64,000 nt of DNA from Nocardia colli (GTDB lineage: Bacteria; Actinomycetota; Actinomycetes; Mycobacteriales; Mycobacteriaceae), in assembly GCF_008704205.1 (NCBI RefSeq), contig NZ_VXLC01000018.1:124001-188000 (forward strand), given 5' to 3'. Position 1 is the first letter of the stretch. Each line of letters opens with the position of its first letter. This document shows, in pieces, positions 44,098 to 51,391 of the stretch. Position numbers and translations under genes: made by a program. A model generated the notes under the pieces. It was not told the DNA's origin and did not search any database. It worked only from the letters and a program-made list of their open reading frames with translations.

Positions 44098-44115
44098 GCC
44101 CCGGCTTTTCGGGGC
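44098..44115 (+). terminator. possible terminator hairpin GCCCCG-GCTTTT-CGGGGC
   Basis: A 6-bp GC stem with a T-rich loop directly after the ABM gene stop. There is no T-run after the stem, so it may be weak or structural only. Confidence 0.4.
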
Positions 44116-44169
44116 GTGCGGGTAGGTGCGGGGAAACGTACCCTTCGGTCCAGTGCCGACGGCGGATTC

Positions 44170-44205
44170 CTCCCTGCGCTGTCCGAGGGGTGCGAGCGCA
44201 GGGAG
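44170..44205 (-). terminator. possible terminator hairpin for the DUF3592/PLD unit
   Basis: CTCCCTGCGC (44170-44179) pairs perfectly with GCGCAGGGAG (44196-44205), loop 16 nt. It lies 25 bp beyond the DUF3592 stop on the minus strand. No T-run is seen. Confidence 0.4.
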
Positions 44206-44229
44206 AACGAGCCCGGCAACCGGAGGATC

Positions 44230-44697
44230 TCAGGATTCGTTGCCGGTTCGCCGGATCGTGGCGGGCAGCGTGGTCCAAGCGACAGCCAGCAGCACAGCTA
44301 TGCCTAGGGCGGCGACGGCCAAGGGCAGGTAGGTGAGCCGGACGAAGAGGAAGGCCTCATCGACCATCGCATGGTCGGGGTCGTCAGGGTCGTAGCGGAC
44401 CTGGACCTGATCGCCGACAGCGGCATACCGCGAGGCCGAGCCGCCGTCGAACCGGACCGTTTTCCCGGCCGCGGTGGTGAACTCGATGACCGCGGCGGTG
44501 CCGTCGGGACGACTGCCCTTGGTGTTGTCGCTGAGTTCCTGTCCGCGTTCGACCGCGGTGCCGGTCGCGAGTCGTGAGTTCGCCAGGAACAGCGCGTTGT
44601 ATCCGATCGGCGCTGCGGCGAACAGGATTGCGACCAGTGCCATCAGCGCGATCGCGACCCGGTTGGCGTTGACCTGGGCGGCGAGGGAACGTTGCAC
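44230..44697 (-). CDS. DUF3592 domain membrane protein
   Basis: 155 residues, GTG start. Two transmembrane helices at about 14-38 and 120-142 flank an extracellular beta domain (TGTAVERGQELSDNTKGSR, VIEFTTAAGKTVRFDGGS, VQVRYDPDDPDHAMVDE), the DUF3592 arrangement. 31 bases downstream of the phospholipase D-like gene and probably co-transcribed. Function unknown. Confidence 0.8.
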   Translation of the reverse strand: MQRSLAAQVNANRVAIALMALVAILFAAAPIGYNALFLANSRLATGTAVERGQELSDNTKGSRPDGTAAVIEFTTAAGKTVRFDGGSASRYAAVGDQVQVRYDPDDPDHAMVDEAFLFVRLTYLPLAVAALGIAVLLAVAWTTLPATIRRTGNES

Positions 44698-44728
44698 GAC
44701 ATTCCTTTCGGCACGGTTCAGCGGACCG

Positions 44729-46201
44729 TCACCGTGCGGCCTTCAGCCTGCGAATGCCCCGGCTCAGCAATGGGTAGTCCCACAGGCTCGGTGGGGTGCG
44801 TTCGGGGTCCATCAGTTCGTTCTCGGCCAACGGGCTGTCCTCGTCCTCGACGGTGGCCGGCTCGAACCGCACCAGGGTTCGGCCGTCGCCGCGCAAGGCT
44901 TCGACGGTGCGCAGCAGCGAGGAGGTCTCGGTGAGGGTGGCGTCGAACTTCGCGGGGTCGGCGTCGAGGTGCTCACAGATGAGGCGGCGCCGGATGCCGA
45001 GGATGGTTTCCCGCAGCAGGTCACCGTCCGCGGTGGCGGGAGTGACCTCGACGGCCAGATCGCATTCGGTGTCGAAGCCCATCGAGCGATTGTTGAGGTT
45101 CGAGGATCCGACCCGCAGCAGGCGATCGTCCATCACCAGCACCTTGGCGTGCACGTAGATCGGCGCGCCGGCGTCGGTCACGGGGTAATAGACGCCGAGC
45201 CGGTTCTGGGTGTCGGCCTTCCACAACAGATGTAACAGGCGGCGGCGAGCTCCGTCCATCGCCTGCTGCTCGAGCCAGCCGTCGGCATGCCGCGGCAGCA
45301 CGAGCACGATCTCCGGTCCGTCCGGTTCGCCCAGCCGGGCCGCGATCGCCTCGGCGAGGGTGCGCGAGGCCAGGTACTGGCTTTCGATGTACAGCGACTT
45401 CGTGGCGCCCGCGATCGCCGCCAGATACAGCGCCTCGATCTCCCGGACCTCGGCGCGATCGGCGAGCTCGGGGAACGTTCGCGCGATACCGACATCGACG
45501 GACCGCATCGTCGGCTCCAGACCTTCGGGCCACGGTGTGTCCCCGGCGATCTCGTCGACCGCGGCCAGCTGCTCTCCGGTCGCCGCCTTCCAGCGGGCCC
45601 TGGCCAATTCGCCGATCGCCTTCGCCGCGTCGCCGTCGACCGCGGTGGTCGCGTCGTGCCACGGCCCGTACCGGTTGCCGTTGGGCTCGGTGCGGTAGTG
45701 GTTGTCGTCCTGGTGGTCGCTGGTGTCCCAGCGGTCGACGGTCATGTCGATGCCGCCGCAGAACGCGAGCGCGTCATCGATCACCACGATCTTCTGATGG
45801 TGCGCGGAACCGAGCGGGTGCGCCCCGTCCATCTCGAAGTGCAACCGCCGGTCGGTCATCCAATTGACCACGAAGATCGGGGTCATCCCGCGGCTGATCG
45901 CGGCGAACGCGCCGACATTCCACTTCAGCAGATAGATGTCGAGATCCGGTCGCTGCTTCGGCAGCCAGGACAGGAACTTGCCCAGCCGATTCGGCCCGTC
46001 GAGGGTCTTTTCCTGCGGTTCGAACTTGATCCGGGTATCGAAATCCCAGCCGATCAGCACGATCCGCTTGCGCGCCTGCAACATCGCGGACTTGGCGTGG
46101 CGGAAATAGTCCGCCGCATCGATGATGCACGCCAGTCGATCCGCCTGGGCGATCTGCCAGCAGGTTTCGCCAGGAGTGAGGATGTGTTGCTCGTCGCTCA
46201 T
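44729..46201 (-). CDS. phospholipase D / cardiolipin synthase superfamily protein
   Basis: 490 residues without transmembrane helices. Two complete HKD motifs: HHQKIVVIDD (about residues 133-142) and HAKVLVMDDR (about 352-361), followed by GSSNLNNRSMGFDTECDLAV, the typical post-HKD GSxN element. The pair of HKD sites forms one active site that cleaves or transfers phosphodiesters. Absence of an N-terminal membrane anchor argues for a phospholipase D rather than a classical cardiolipin synthase. Confidence 0.9.
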   Translation of the reverse strand: MSDEQHILTPGETCWQIAQADRLACIIDAADYFRHAKSAMLQARKRIVLIGWDFDTRIKFEPQEKTLDGPNRLGKFLSWLPKQRPDLDIYLLKWNVGAFAAISRGMTPIFVVNWMTDRRLHFEMDGAHPLGSAHHQKIVVIDDALAFCGGIDMTVDRWDTSDHQDDNHYRTEPNGNRYGPWHDATTAVDGDAAKAIGELARARWKAATGEQLAAVDEIAGDTPWPEGLEPTMRSVDVGIARTFPELADRAEVREIEALYLAAIAGATKSLYIESQYLASRTLAEAIAARLGEPDGPEIVLVLPRHADGWLEQQAMDGARRRLLHLLWKADTQNRLGVYYPVTDAGAPIYVHAKVLVMDDRLLRVGSSNLNNRSMGFDTECDLAVEVTPATADGDLLRETILGIRRRLICEHLDADPAKFDATLTETSSLLRTVEALRGDGRTLVRFEPATVEDEDSPLAENELMDPERTPPSLWDYPLLSRGIRRLKAAR

Positions 46202-46367
46202 GTCCAGTCAGTTCTCTCGTCCGGCCGACGTGCTCGCCGGTGAACGATCCACATTACTGAAGGTGCCGCCGCGGACCGACCTCCGGTGCTTCGGCCGGGT
46301 CGGTCGATCCGCTGTATCGCGCGACGGGCGACGGTAGCGTCGAGTGGCACGACATGGAGGAGGAGTC

Positions 46368-47270
46368 GTGCCCGATTCGAACGATCCGCCTGCTGTGCAG
46401 GCCGAACTCGAAACAGTCGCTGCCGGAGCGGATCTCGGGGAACCGGTCGCGACGTATCCGTGGCGGATGCCACCGGTTCCCTGGCGTGGTTACGTGCTGG
46501 TGAGCACCATCACGGTCATCGTTTGCGGAGTATGGGTGTATTTGATCGGCATAGCTGCGGTTGTGCTGTCAGCGCCGCTATTGCTCCTTGTTCTGGGTTT
46601 GCCGCCGCTGCTTCGCTACCGGTCTCGGTCTGTCGACCCGAATGCGCAGTTGACGCTGTATGCGCATGGCCTTGTGGCAGTGGAGGCGGATGGCACAATC
46701 CGGGCCGCACGCTATGGCACCACCCTCGCCTATATGTACGCCTTGGCGCATCCGGCCAAGGTCTACCGTGGCAAGTCCAACCGGCCCGTGGTTTACCACT
46801 GCGCCCTCACCGACATTGCGGGACAGCGCTTTCCGCTCGCCGGATACGTCGAGACCGAATTCTGGCATCACGGAGGGTATCTGGACCCACAGAGGTGGGC
46901 ACCAGCAATCCAGGATCACATTGTCAAGGCATGCTTCGCCTCTGCCGCAGCAGAACTCGTCGCCGGCCAAACCCTCGCGTTCGGCCCGATCCACCTCTCC
47001 GCCATCGGCATCTCCACCGACGGCCCACCCGTCGCCTGGCCCAGAATCGAGGAGGTACGCGCCCAATCCGGCCGTTTGGGCATCACGGTCGACGAAGCCT
47101 GGCACCCACTGAATGGCGCAGCGCTGGAACACATTCCGAACTATCGACTACTGATCGCCCTCACCGACCACCTACGCCACCCGGTGGAGTCTGAGGAGCG
47201 AGAAGCCGACGCCAATGCGGAACCGCACGGACACTACGCCGACGACACCGGCGAGCCGGAAACCGACTGA
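46368..47270 (+). CDS. DUF6585-like membrane protein, function unknown
   Basis: 300 residues from GTG 46368, chosen because GGAGGAGGAG (46356-46365) precedes it; an upstream ATG at 46344 would put the ribosome-binding site inside the gene. After a short N-terminus come two hydrophobic helices (about residues 42-88, VLVSTITVIVCGVWVYLIGI and VVLSAPLLLLVLGLPPLL) and a soluble domain (VDPNAQLTLYAHGLVAVEADG, HCALTDIAGQRFPLAGYVE) reminiscent of DUF6585. Acidic C-terminal tail. Assignment is tentative. Confidence 0.65.
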   Translation: MPDSNDPPAVQAELETVAAGADLGEPVATYPWRMPPVPWRGYVLVSTITVIVCGVWVYLIGIAAVVLSAPLLLLVLGLPPLLRYRSRSVDPNAQLTLYAHGLVAVEADGTIRAARYGTTLAYMYALAHPAKVYRGKSNRPVVYHCALTDIAGQRFPLAGYVETEFWHHGGYLDPQRWAPAIQDHIVKACFASAAAELVAGQTLAFGPIHLSAIGISTDGPPVAWPRIEEVRAQSGRLGITVDEAWHPLNGAALEHIPNYRLLIALTDHLRHPVESEEREADANAEPHGHYADDTGEPETD

Positions 47271-47420
47271 TGGGCAGTTCCGTCGAACGACGGGCCCGGA
47301 ATCGGGCTGTCACAGGCAGCGTGTGCTTGTCACGGCAAACCCAGACGGATCTGCCGGTCCTGCGCGGAGATAGCCGACGGTGGGCGGACCGATGGGCGAC
47401 CGGCCTGATTGAGCGGGCGG

Positions 47421-47426
47421 TAGAGT
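47421..47426 (+). promoter_or_regulatory. -10 box TAGAGT for the leaderless small ORF and MFS gene
   Basis: TAGAGT ends seven bases before the GTG at 47434, so the predicted transcript begins within one base of that codon. No Shine-Dalgarno sequence is present before it. This is the only promoter-like signal found ahead of the MFS gene at 47523. Confidence 0.45.
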
Positions 47427-47433
47427 CGGGCGA

Positions 47434-47526
47434 GTGACCGGTTGGTGTGCCTGGCTCGAGCAGTTCCTGGGTGTGGCCGACCAGATGGTGGCGGCCGCGG
47501 CCGAGGTGCGTGCCGGGCGACGATGA
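47434..47526 (+). CDS. possible leaderless 30-residue ORF coupled to the MFS exporter
   Basis: GTG 47434 opens a 30-codon frame encoding MTGWCAWLEQFLGVADQM and a short basic tail ending AGRR. Its TGA overlaps the MFS ATG (47523) in an ATGA junction, which is typical of translational coupling, and it follows a well-placed -10 box. It could be a leader peptide that senses Cys or Trp supply, or a separate small peptide. No homologue is recognised. Confidence 0.4.
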   Translation: MTGWCAWLEQFLGVADQMVAAAAEVRAGRR

Positions 47527-48929
47527 TCACGCGACGGAGCTTCTCGTCCAGCAGCGAACTGTCGTTGCGCGTTCCGGGGATCGTGCTGATCCTGGCGTGC
47601 GCGTTCGTTCCGATGATGGACACGTTCATCGCGGGGGTCGCGCTGCCGGGCATCCGGCGTGACTTCGGCATCGAGCAGGGCTCTGCCGTGCTGAGTCTGG
47701 TGCTGGTGGGTTATCTCGCGGGTTTCGGTTCGCTGCTGATCGTCGGCGGGCGGGTCGGCGACCGTTTCGGGCGGCGCCGGATCCTGTTCTGGGCGACGGC
47801 GGGATTCGTGGCCGCGTCGGGAATCTGTGCTGCGGCACCGGTTTTCGAGGTGCTGGTCGGCGGGCGCATTGTGCAGGGCCTGGCCGCGGGGTTCGTGATG
47901 CCGCAGGTGCTCGGGCTGGTCACCGCGCACGCGGGCGCGCGCCGCGATCGGGCGATCAGCTGGTATTCGTCGATGAGCGGTGTATCGGCACTGGTCGGTC
48001 TCATCGGTGGCAGCGCGCTGCTCGATCTGGTCGGCGGACCGGACGCGTGGCGGTGGCTGTTTCTGATCAACATCCCGTTCGGCGTGCTCGGGCTCATTCT
48101 GCTGCCAAGGCTGGTGCCCGACACCGAACCGAACATCGACCAGTACATCGACGGTCGCGGCGGTGCACTGCTGTCGCTCACCGTGCTCGCGTTCTTGCTG
48201 ACCACGGCGATGTCGACGGTTCTCGGCCCGTTCACCATCGCCCTCGCGGTATTCACCGTCGCCGTCGGGCTGGTCTGGGTGGCGCACCAACGGCGCTGTG
48301 CCGCAACGGGAAAGCCGACCGTGATTCCGCCGGGGATGTTCGCCGACCCCGAGCTGCGGTGGGCATTGGCACTGATGCTGCCCTTCTTCGCGGGCGCGGG
48401 CGGATTTCTCTACGCGCTGCCGCAGACCTTGCAGGAGGGCCTCGGCCACGCGCCGCTGATCGCCGGGCTGCTGACCGCGCCGATGGCGGTGGGCTTCCTG
48501 TTTTCCTCGTTCGCGGTGCCGCGCATCCGCAGCAGGCTGGGGGTCGGCGCCATCGCGCTCGGCGCGTCGATCCAGGCCGTCGGCCTGGCGAGCATGGCGG
48601 TCGGCGTGCACAGCGCGTCCATTCTGTTGATGTGCGTGGCGATGCTGTTGATCGGCACCGGGCAGGGGATCACGCTGGGCACGATGAACGCGCACATGCT
48701 GTCGCTGGTGCCTGCGGGGTTCGCCGGCGTCGGGGGCGGCGTGCTGCTCACCGCGCAGCAGGTGTCGATCGCCACGGGCGCGGCTGTGCTGGGGACGGTG
48801 TTCGGTATCGTGGTCCGCACGTCCGGTGAACCGGCCGGGATGGTGACGGTGCTGATCGTGCAGATCGGACTGGCGATCCTGGTGATCGCGGCGGCGGTGC
48901 GGTCAGCTCGACGCGTCGGCGGGCGCTAG
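47523..48929 (+). CDS. MFS transporter, DHA2-like drug/peptide exporter
   Basis: 468 residues from ATG 47523, 12-14 transmembrane helices. Family motifs: MMDTFIAGVALPGIRRDFG near the N-terminus, GGRVGDRFGRRRIL (motif A) and the WYSSMSGVSALVGLIGG motif C region, typical of DHA2 exporters (QacA, EmrB). Tail-to-tail with the WH-motif gene: their 3' ends overlap by 27 bases. As the only transporter beside the peptide operon it is the best candidate exporter for a peptide product; this is inference. Confidence 0.9.
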   Translation: MITRRSFSSSSELSLRVPGIVLILACAFVPMMDTFIAGVALPGIRRDFGIEQGSAVLSLVLVGYLAGFGSLLIVGGRVGDRFGRRRILFWATAGFVAASGICAAAPVFEVLVGGRIVQGLAAGFVMPQVLGLVTAHAGARRDRAISWYSSMSGVSALVGLIGGSALLDLVGGPDAWRWLFLINIPFGVLGLILLPRLVPDTEPNIDQYIDGRGGALLSLTVLAFLLTTAMSTVLGPFTIALAVFTVAVGLVWVAHQRRCAATGKPTVIPPGMFADPELRWALALMLPFFAGAGGFLYALPQTLQEGLGHAPLIAGLLTAPMAVGFLFSSFAVPRIRSRLGVGAIALGASIQAVGLASMAVGVHSASILLMCVAMLLIGTGQGITLGTMNAHMLSLVPAGFAGVGGGVLLTAQQVSIATGAAVLGTVFGIVVRTSGEPAGMVTVLIVQIGLAILVIAAAVRSARRVGGR

Positions 48930-49391
48930 CGCGGAGATCTCCGCGAGGCTGTGACCCATGTCCTCGTGCAGGAACCGCACCATGGTCCACCATCGGCCGC
49001 CTTCGGCGTCGAACGCGCCGAATCGGGCGCAGTACAACGGAATCCAGCGCAGGAACTGTTCGATCATCGCCTCCCGGGACGGCTGCCGCTCCCCGTAGGC
49101 GTCGTAGGAGATGGACCGATGATCGATGAAATGCCCACCGGGCAAACGGTTCTCGCATAGATCGGCGTACTCGCGGGTCTGCAGGATGAGGTAGTGCCAC
49201 ACCTCGTCGATCGCCTGCTCGACCGGCAGGAACAGCCCGGCGAGTTGCTCGCGGTGCGCGGACACCAGGGTCAGATAGCGCACCGCCTCACGTACCTGGA
49301 TGCGGGCGGTGGGCTCGTCCACCTGGTTGTGGTCGCGCACATAACGGACCGTTTCTTCGTACAGATCGCCGAGGACGTTGTGGTCGTTCAT
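48903..49391 (-). CDS. WH-motif protein related to glycine-rich-domain (GRDP) proteins, candidate RiPP maturation enzyme
   Basis: 162 residues from ATG 49391, overlapping the adenylate-forming gene stop (ATGA). An N-terminal helix pair is followed by IDEVWHYLILQTREYADLCE (about residues 61-80) and GHFIDHR (86-92). This DxxWH...Y...C...HxxxH pattern recalls the metal-like conserved residues of glycine-rich-domain-containing proteins. No known catalytic assignment. Third gene of the peptide operon, so probably part of its maturation or a partner of the adenylate-forming enzyme. Confidence 0.6.
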   Translation of the reverse strand: MNDHNVLGDLYEETVRYVRDHNQVDEPTARIQVREAVRYLTLVSAHREQLAGLFLPVEQAIDEVWHYLILQTREYADLCENRLPGGHFIDHRSISYDAYGERQPSREAMIEQFLRWIPLYCARFGAFDAEGGRWWTMVRFLHEDMGHSLAEISALAPADASS

Positions 49392-50620
49392 CGCGTGCTC
49401 CCTCCGCGGACCAGCCAGGCGTACTTGCCCGACTTGCCGATCGGTATGTGCTTGCGGTGTCGAACGGTGACCGGCAGGCCGGTCAATCGTGTTGTGGCGG
49501 CGGCGAGTTCGTCGGACGCCGTCCGGTCGAGCGGCGCGCCGTCGAAGGTCGTGTAGGCGAGTTCGGCGGACGCGTGTTCCACCGAGAGTTGGTAGACGAA
49601 CACCTCGTGGCAAATCGTCGCGATGACGTCGTCGAGTTCGGCCTGCGAGGTGATCGCGGTGTCGGTGACCAGCAGCTCCTTCTCGCGCCCGCAGAAGCGC
49701 ACGATGCGGCTCGGGTCGGCCGAACCGTCGCTGGTGTGCACGCAGTCGCCGGTGTTGTAGCGCAGCAACGGCATGTACGGGTTGCGGATACTGGAGACGA
49801 CGAGGCTGTGGATGCCGCGGGTGTCCGGTATCGGTTCGAGTTCGACCGTCATCTCGTCCAGGTGCGGGTGGTAGCGCCCGTGCCGATCGCCGTAGTACAG
49901 ATAGCCCAGTTCGGTGCTGCCGAACAGTTCGACGACGGGGCAGTCGAGTCGCTCGGTGAGGAAGCGGCGCACGTTGCGCGGGGTGAACTCGTAGCCGTGA
50001 ATCGTGCTGACCGGCTGCGGGAATCGTTGCCCCGCGGCCAGCAGCAGATGGGCGGCGTGGTACGACGAGCAATCGAGATGGTAACGGCGGTAATCGGTTT
50101 CGCTCTGCACGGCGGCGATCTCGGTGAGCATGGTGGTGACCGCGTCCGGTGACCAGAGCGCGGGATCCAGGTGCTGGTTGACGTAAACGGTACGGTCATC
50201 GAGCCTGCGGCGCGCGAGATCGCCCGGCGCACCGCCTTTGGCCTCGTTGACCCGGGCCACGTGATCGGTGGCCAGCCGCGTGGTGACCGAAACGCGGGGC
50301 GCGCCGGCCGCGAAGGTGTCGCCGATCTCCGGATGATCGCGCCAGACCGTGTAATAGGACTTCAGCAGGAACAGCGGGGGCCGGATGAGCGGCATCCGGG
50401 CATGATTGGTCCCGGTGGACCAGACATATTGCGCGGCACCGGAGGTCAGCGCTTCGGTGACCCGGGGAGTCATGAAGGAATCCGGAAACGTTTCGGCCAG
50501 ATCGGCTTTGGTGATGATCGGGTACGCGTTCGCCGCCGCGTAGTCCCGATAGAACGGGATGTCGCGGGTCGCTTCGACGAAAGCGGCGGGCAAGGGACGG
50601 GTCGCGGAGGTGGCGGTCAT
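49388..50620 (-). CDS. PaaK-like adenylate-forming (ANL superfamily) enzyme
   Basis: 410 residues, ATG 50620. Phenylacetate-CoA ligase-like fold: nucleotide loop WSTGTNHARMPL (67-78), FGSTELGYLYYG (233-244), LLRYNTGD (285-292), hinge RFCGREKELLVTD (308-320) and a C-terminal GKSGKY (395-400) with candidate catalytic Lys. All ATP-site elements are present, so carboxylate adenylation should be possible. It is 57 bases after a Cys-repeat peptide gene and overlaps the next gene. Possible roles are activation of the peptide C-terminus or side chain, or of a small acid to be attached to it. Not obviously a CoA ligase of degradation, since no catabolic genes surround it. Confidence 0.8.
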   Translation of the reverse strand: MTATSATRPLPAAFVEATRDIPFYRDYAAANAYPIITKADLAETFPDSFMTPRVTEALTSGAAQYVWSTGTNHARMPLIRPPLFLLKSYYTVWRDHPEIGDTFAAGAPRVSVTTRLATDHVARVNEAKGGAPGDLARRRLDDRTVYVNQHLDPALWSPDAVTTMLTEIAAVQSETDYRRYHLDCSSYHAAHLLLAAGQRFPQPVSTIHGYEFTPRNVRRFLTERLDCPVVELFGSTELGYLYYGDRHGRYHPHLDEMTVELEPIPDTRGIHSLVVSSIRNPYMPLLRYNTGDCVHTSDGSADPSRIVRFCGREKELLVTDTAITSQAELDDVIATICHEVFVYQLSVEHASAELAYTTFDGAPLDRTASDELAAATTRLTGLPVTVRHRKHIPIGKSGKYAWLVRGGSTR

Positions 50621-50677
50621 GGTGGTCCTGAGTCGGATGAGGCCGAGCCGGAAGCCTGCTCGGCCCCGTGACCGCGA

Positions 50678-50812
50678 CTAGGAGATGCAGCCCGCCTTGG
50701 AAATACAACCCGCCTTGGAGATGCAGCCGTCCTTGGTTCCGGATTCGGAGTTGGCGGCCACCCACTTGTCCCAGTTGGCGTCCTGCGCGAGGGTCTTGAT
50801 CAGATCGTTCAT
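50678..50812 (-). CDS. candidate RiPP precursor peptide with three Gly-Cys-Ile-Ser repeats
   Basis: A 44-residue peptide from ATG 50812, GAAGGA eight bases before it. Leader-like part: MNDLIKTLAQDANWDKWVAA, an amphipathic helix, then a Ser/Gly/Thr/Lys linker. The C-terminal 16 residues are GCISKAGCISKAGCIS: three copies of GCIS joined by KA, with the stop right after the last Ser. Synonymous differences between the copies (TGC/TGT, ATC/ATT, GGT/GGC) show selection on the peptide, not recent duplication. Too short for routine gene callers. Followed by the adenylate-forming gene at 50620. Confidence 0.75.
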   Translation of the reverse strand: MNDLIKTLAQDANWDKWVAANSESGTKDGCISKAGCISKAGCIS

Positions 50813-50839
50813 TGGGAGCATCCTTCGATCGACGTAATC

Positions 50840-50880
50840 TGCCTGCCTTCTTAGGGTAAAGCACGAGTAAAGTCTGTCGA
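50840..50880 (-). promoter_or_regulatory. putative promoter of the peptide operon
   Basis: On the minus strand TCGACA (about 50878-50883) and TACCCT (about 50854-50859) are separated by 16 bases and could be -35 and -10 boxes, leaving a leader of about 35 bases with the GAAGGA ribosome-binding site. Weak match, but it is the only candidate in the 130-bp gap to msrB. Confidence 0.3.
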
Positions 50881-50944
50881 TATGATCGGGGTCACATCGA
50901 CGGGATGCTCAGCGTAATAAACCGACGTCAACGGCTCCCGTGTG

Positions 50945-51391
50945 CTAGCTGGCCGAACCCTCAGCAGGCTGCAACCGCAACGAGATGGAGTTGATGCAGT
51001 ACCGCTTGTCGGTGGGGGTGTTGTAACCCTCGCCCTCGAAGACGTGCCCGAGGTGGCTGTGGCAGTTGGCGCACAGGACCTCTACTCGGTGCATGCCGAG
51101 GGTGTCGTCGGTTTTGAGGATCACCGCTTCGGACGCGGCCGGGTCGAAGAACGAGGGCCAGCCGCAGTGGGAGTCGAATTTCTCGGTGCTGCGGAACAAT
51201 TCGGCTCCGCAGGCCCGGCATTCGTAGACGCCGTCGGTCTTGGTGTCGGTGTATTCGCCGACGAAGGGACGTTCGGTCGCGGCCTCGCGCAGCACCGCGT
51301 ACTCCTCGGGGTTCAGCTTGAGGCGCCATTCCTGGGGCGTCAGCTGGATCCGCGGCGCGGGCAGGGACGTATCGGCTTCGGAACTCATCAC
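50945..51391 (-). CDS. msrB: peptide-methionine (R)-S-oxide reductase MsrB
   Basis: 148 residues. Zinc-binding CRACG and CANCH pairs, HCGWPSFFD, and the catalytic RYCINSISLRL near the C-terminus identify MsrB. It reduces methionine-R-sulfoxide in oxidised proteins with thioredoxin. ATG 51391, or three bases downstream, overlaps the aftC stop, so the two are co-translated. Matches Rv2674. Confidence 0.96.
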   Translation of the reverse strand: MMSSEADTSLPAPRIQLTPQEWRLKLNPEEYAVLREAATERPFVGEYTDTKTDGVYECRACGAELFRSTEKFDSHCGWPSFFDPAASEAVILKTDDTLGMHRVEVLCANCHSHLGHVFEGEGYNTPTDKRYCINSISLRLQPAEGSAS

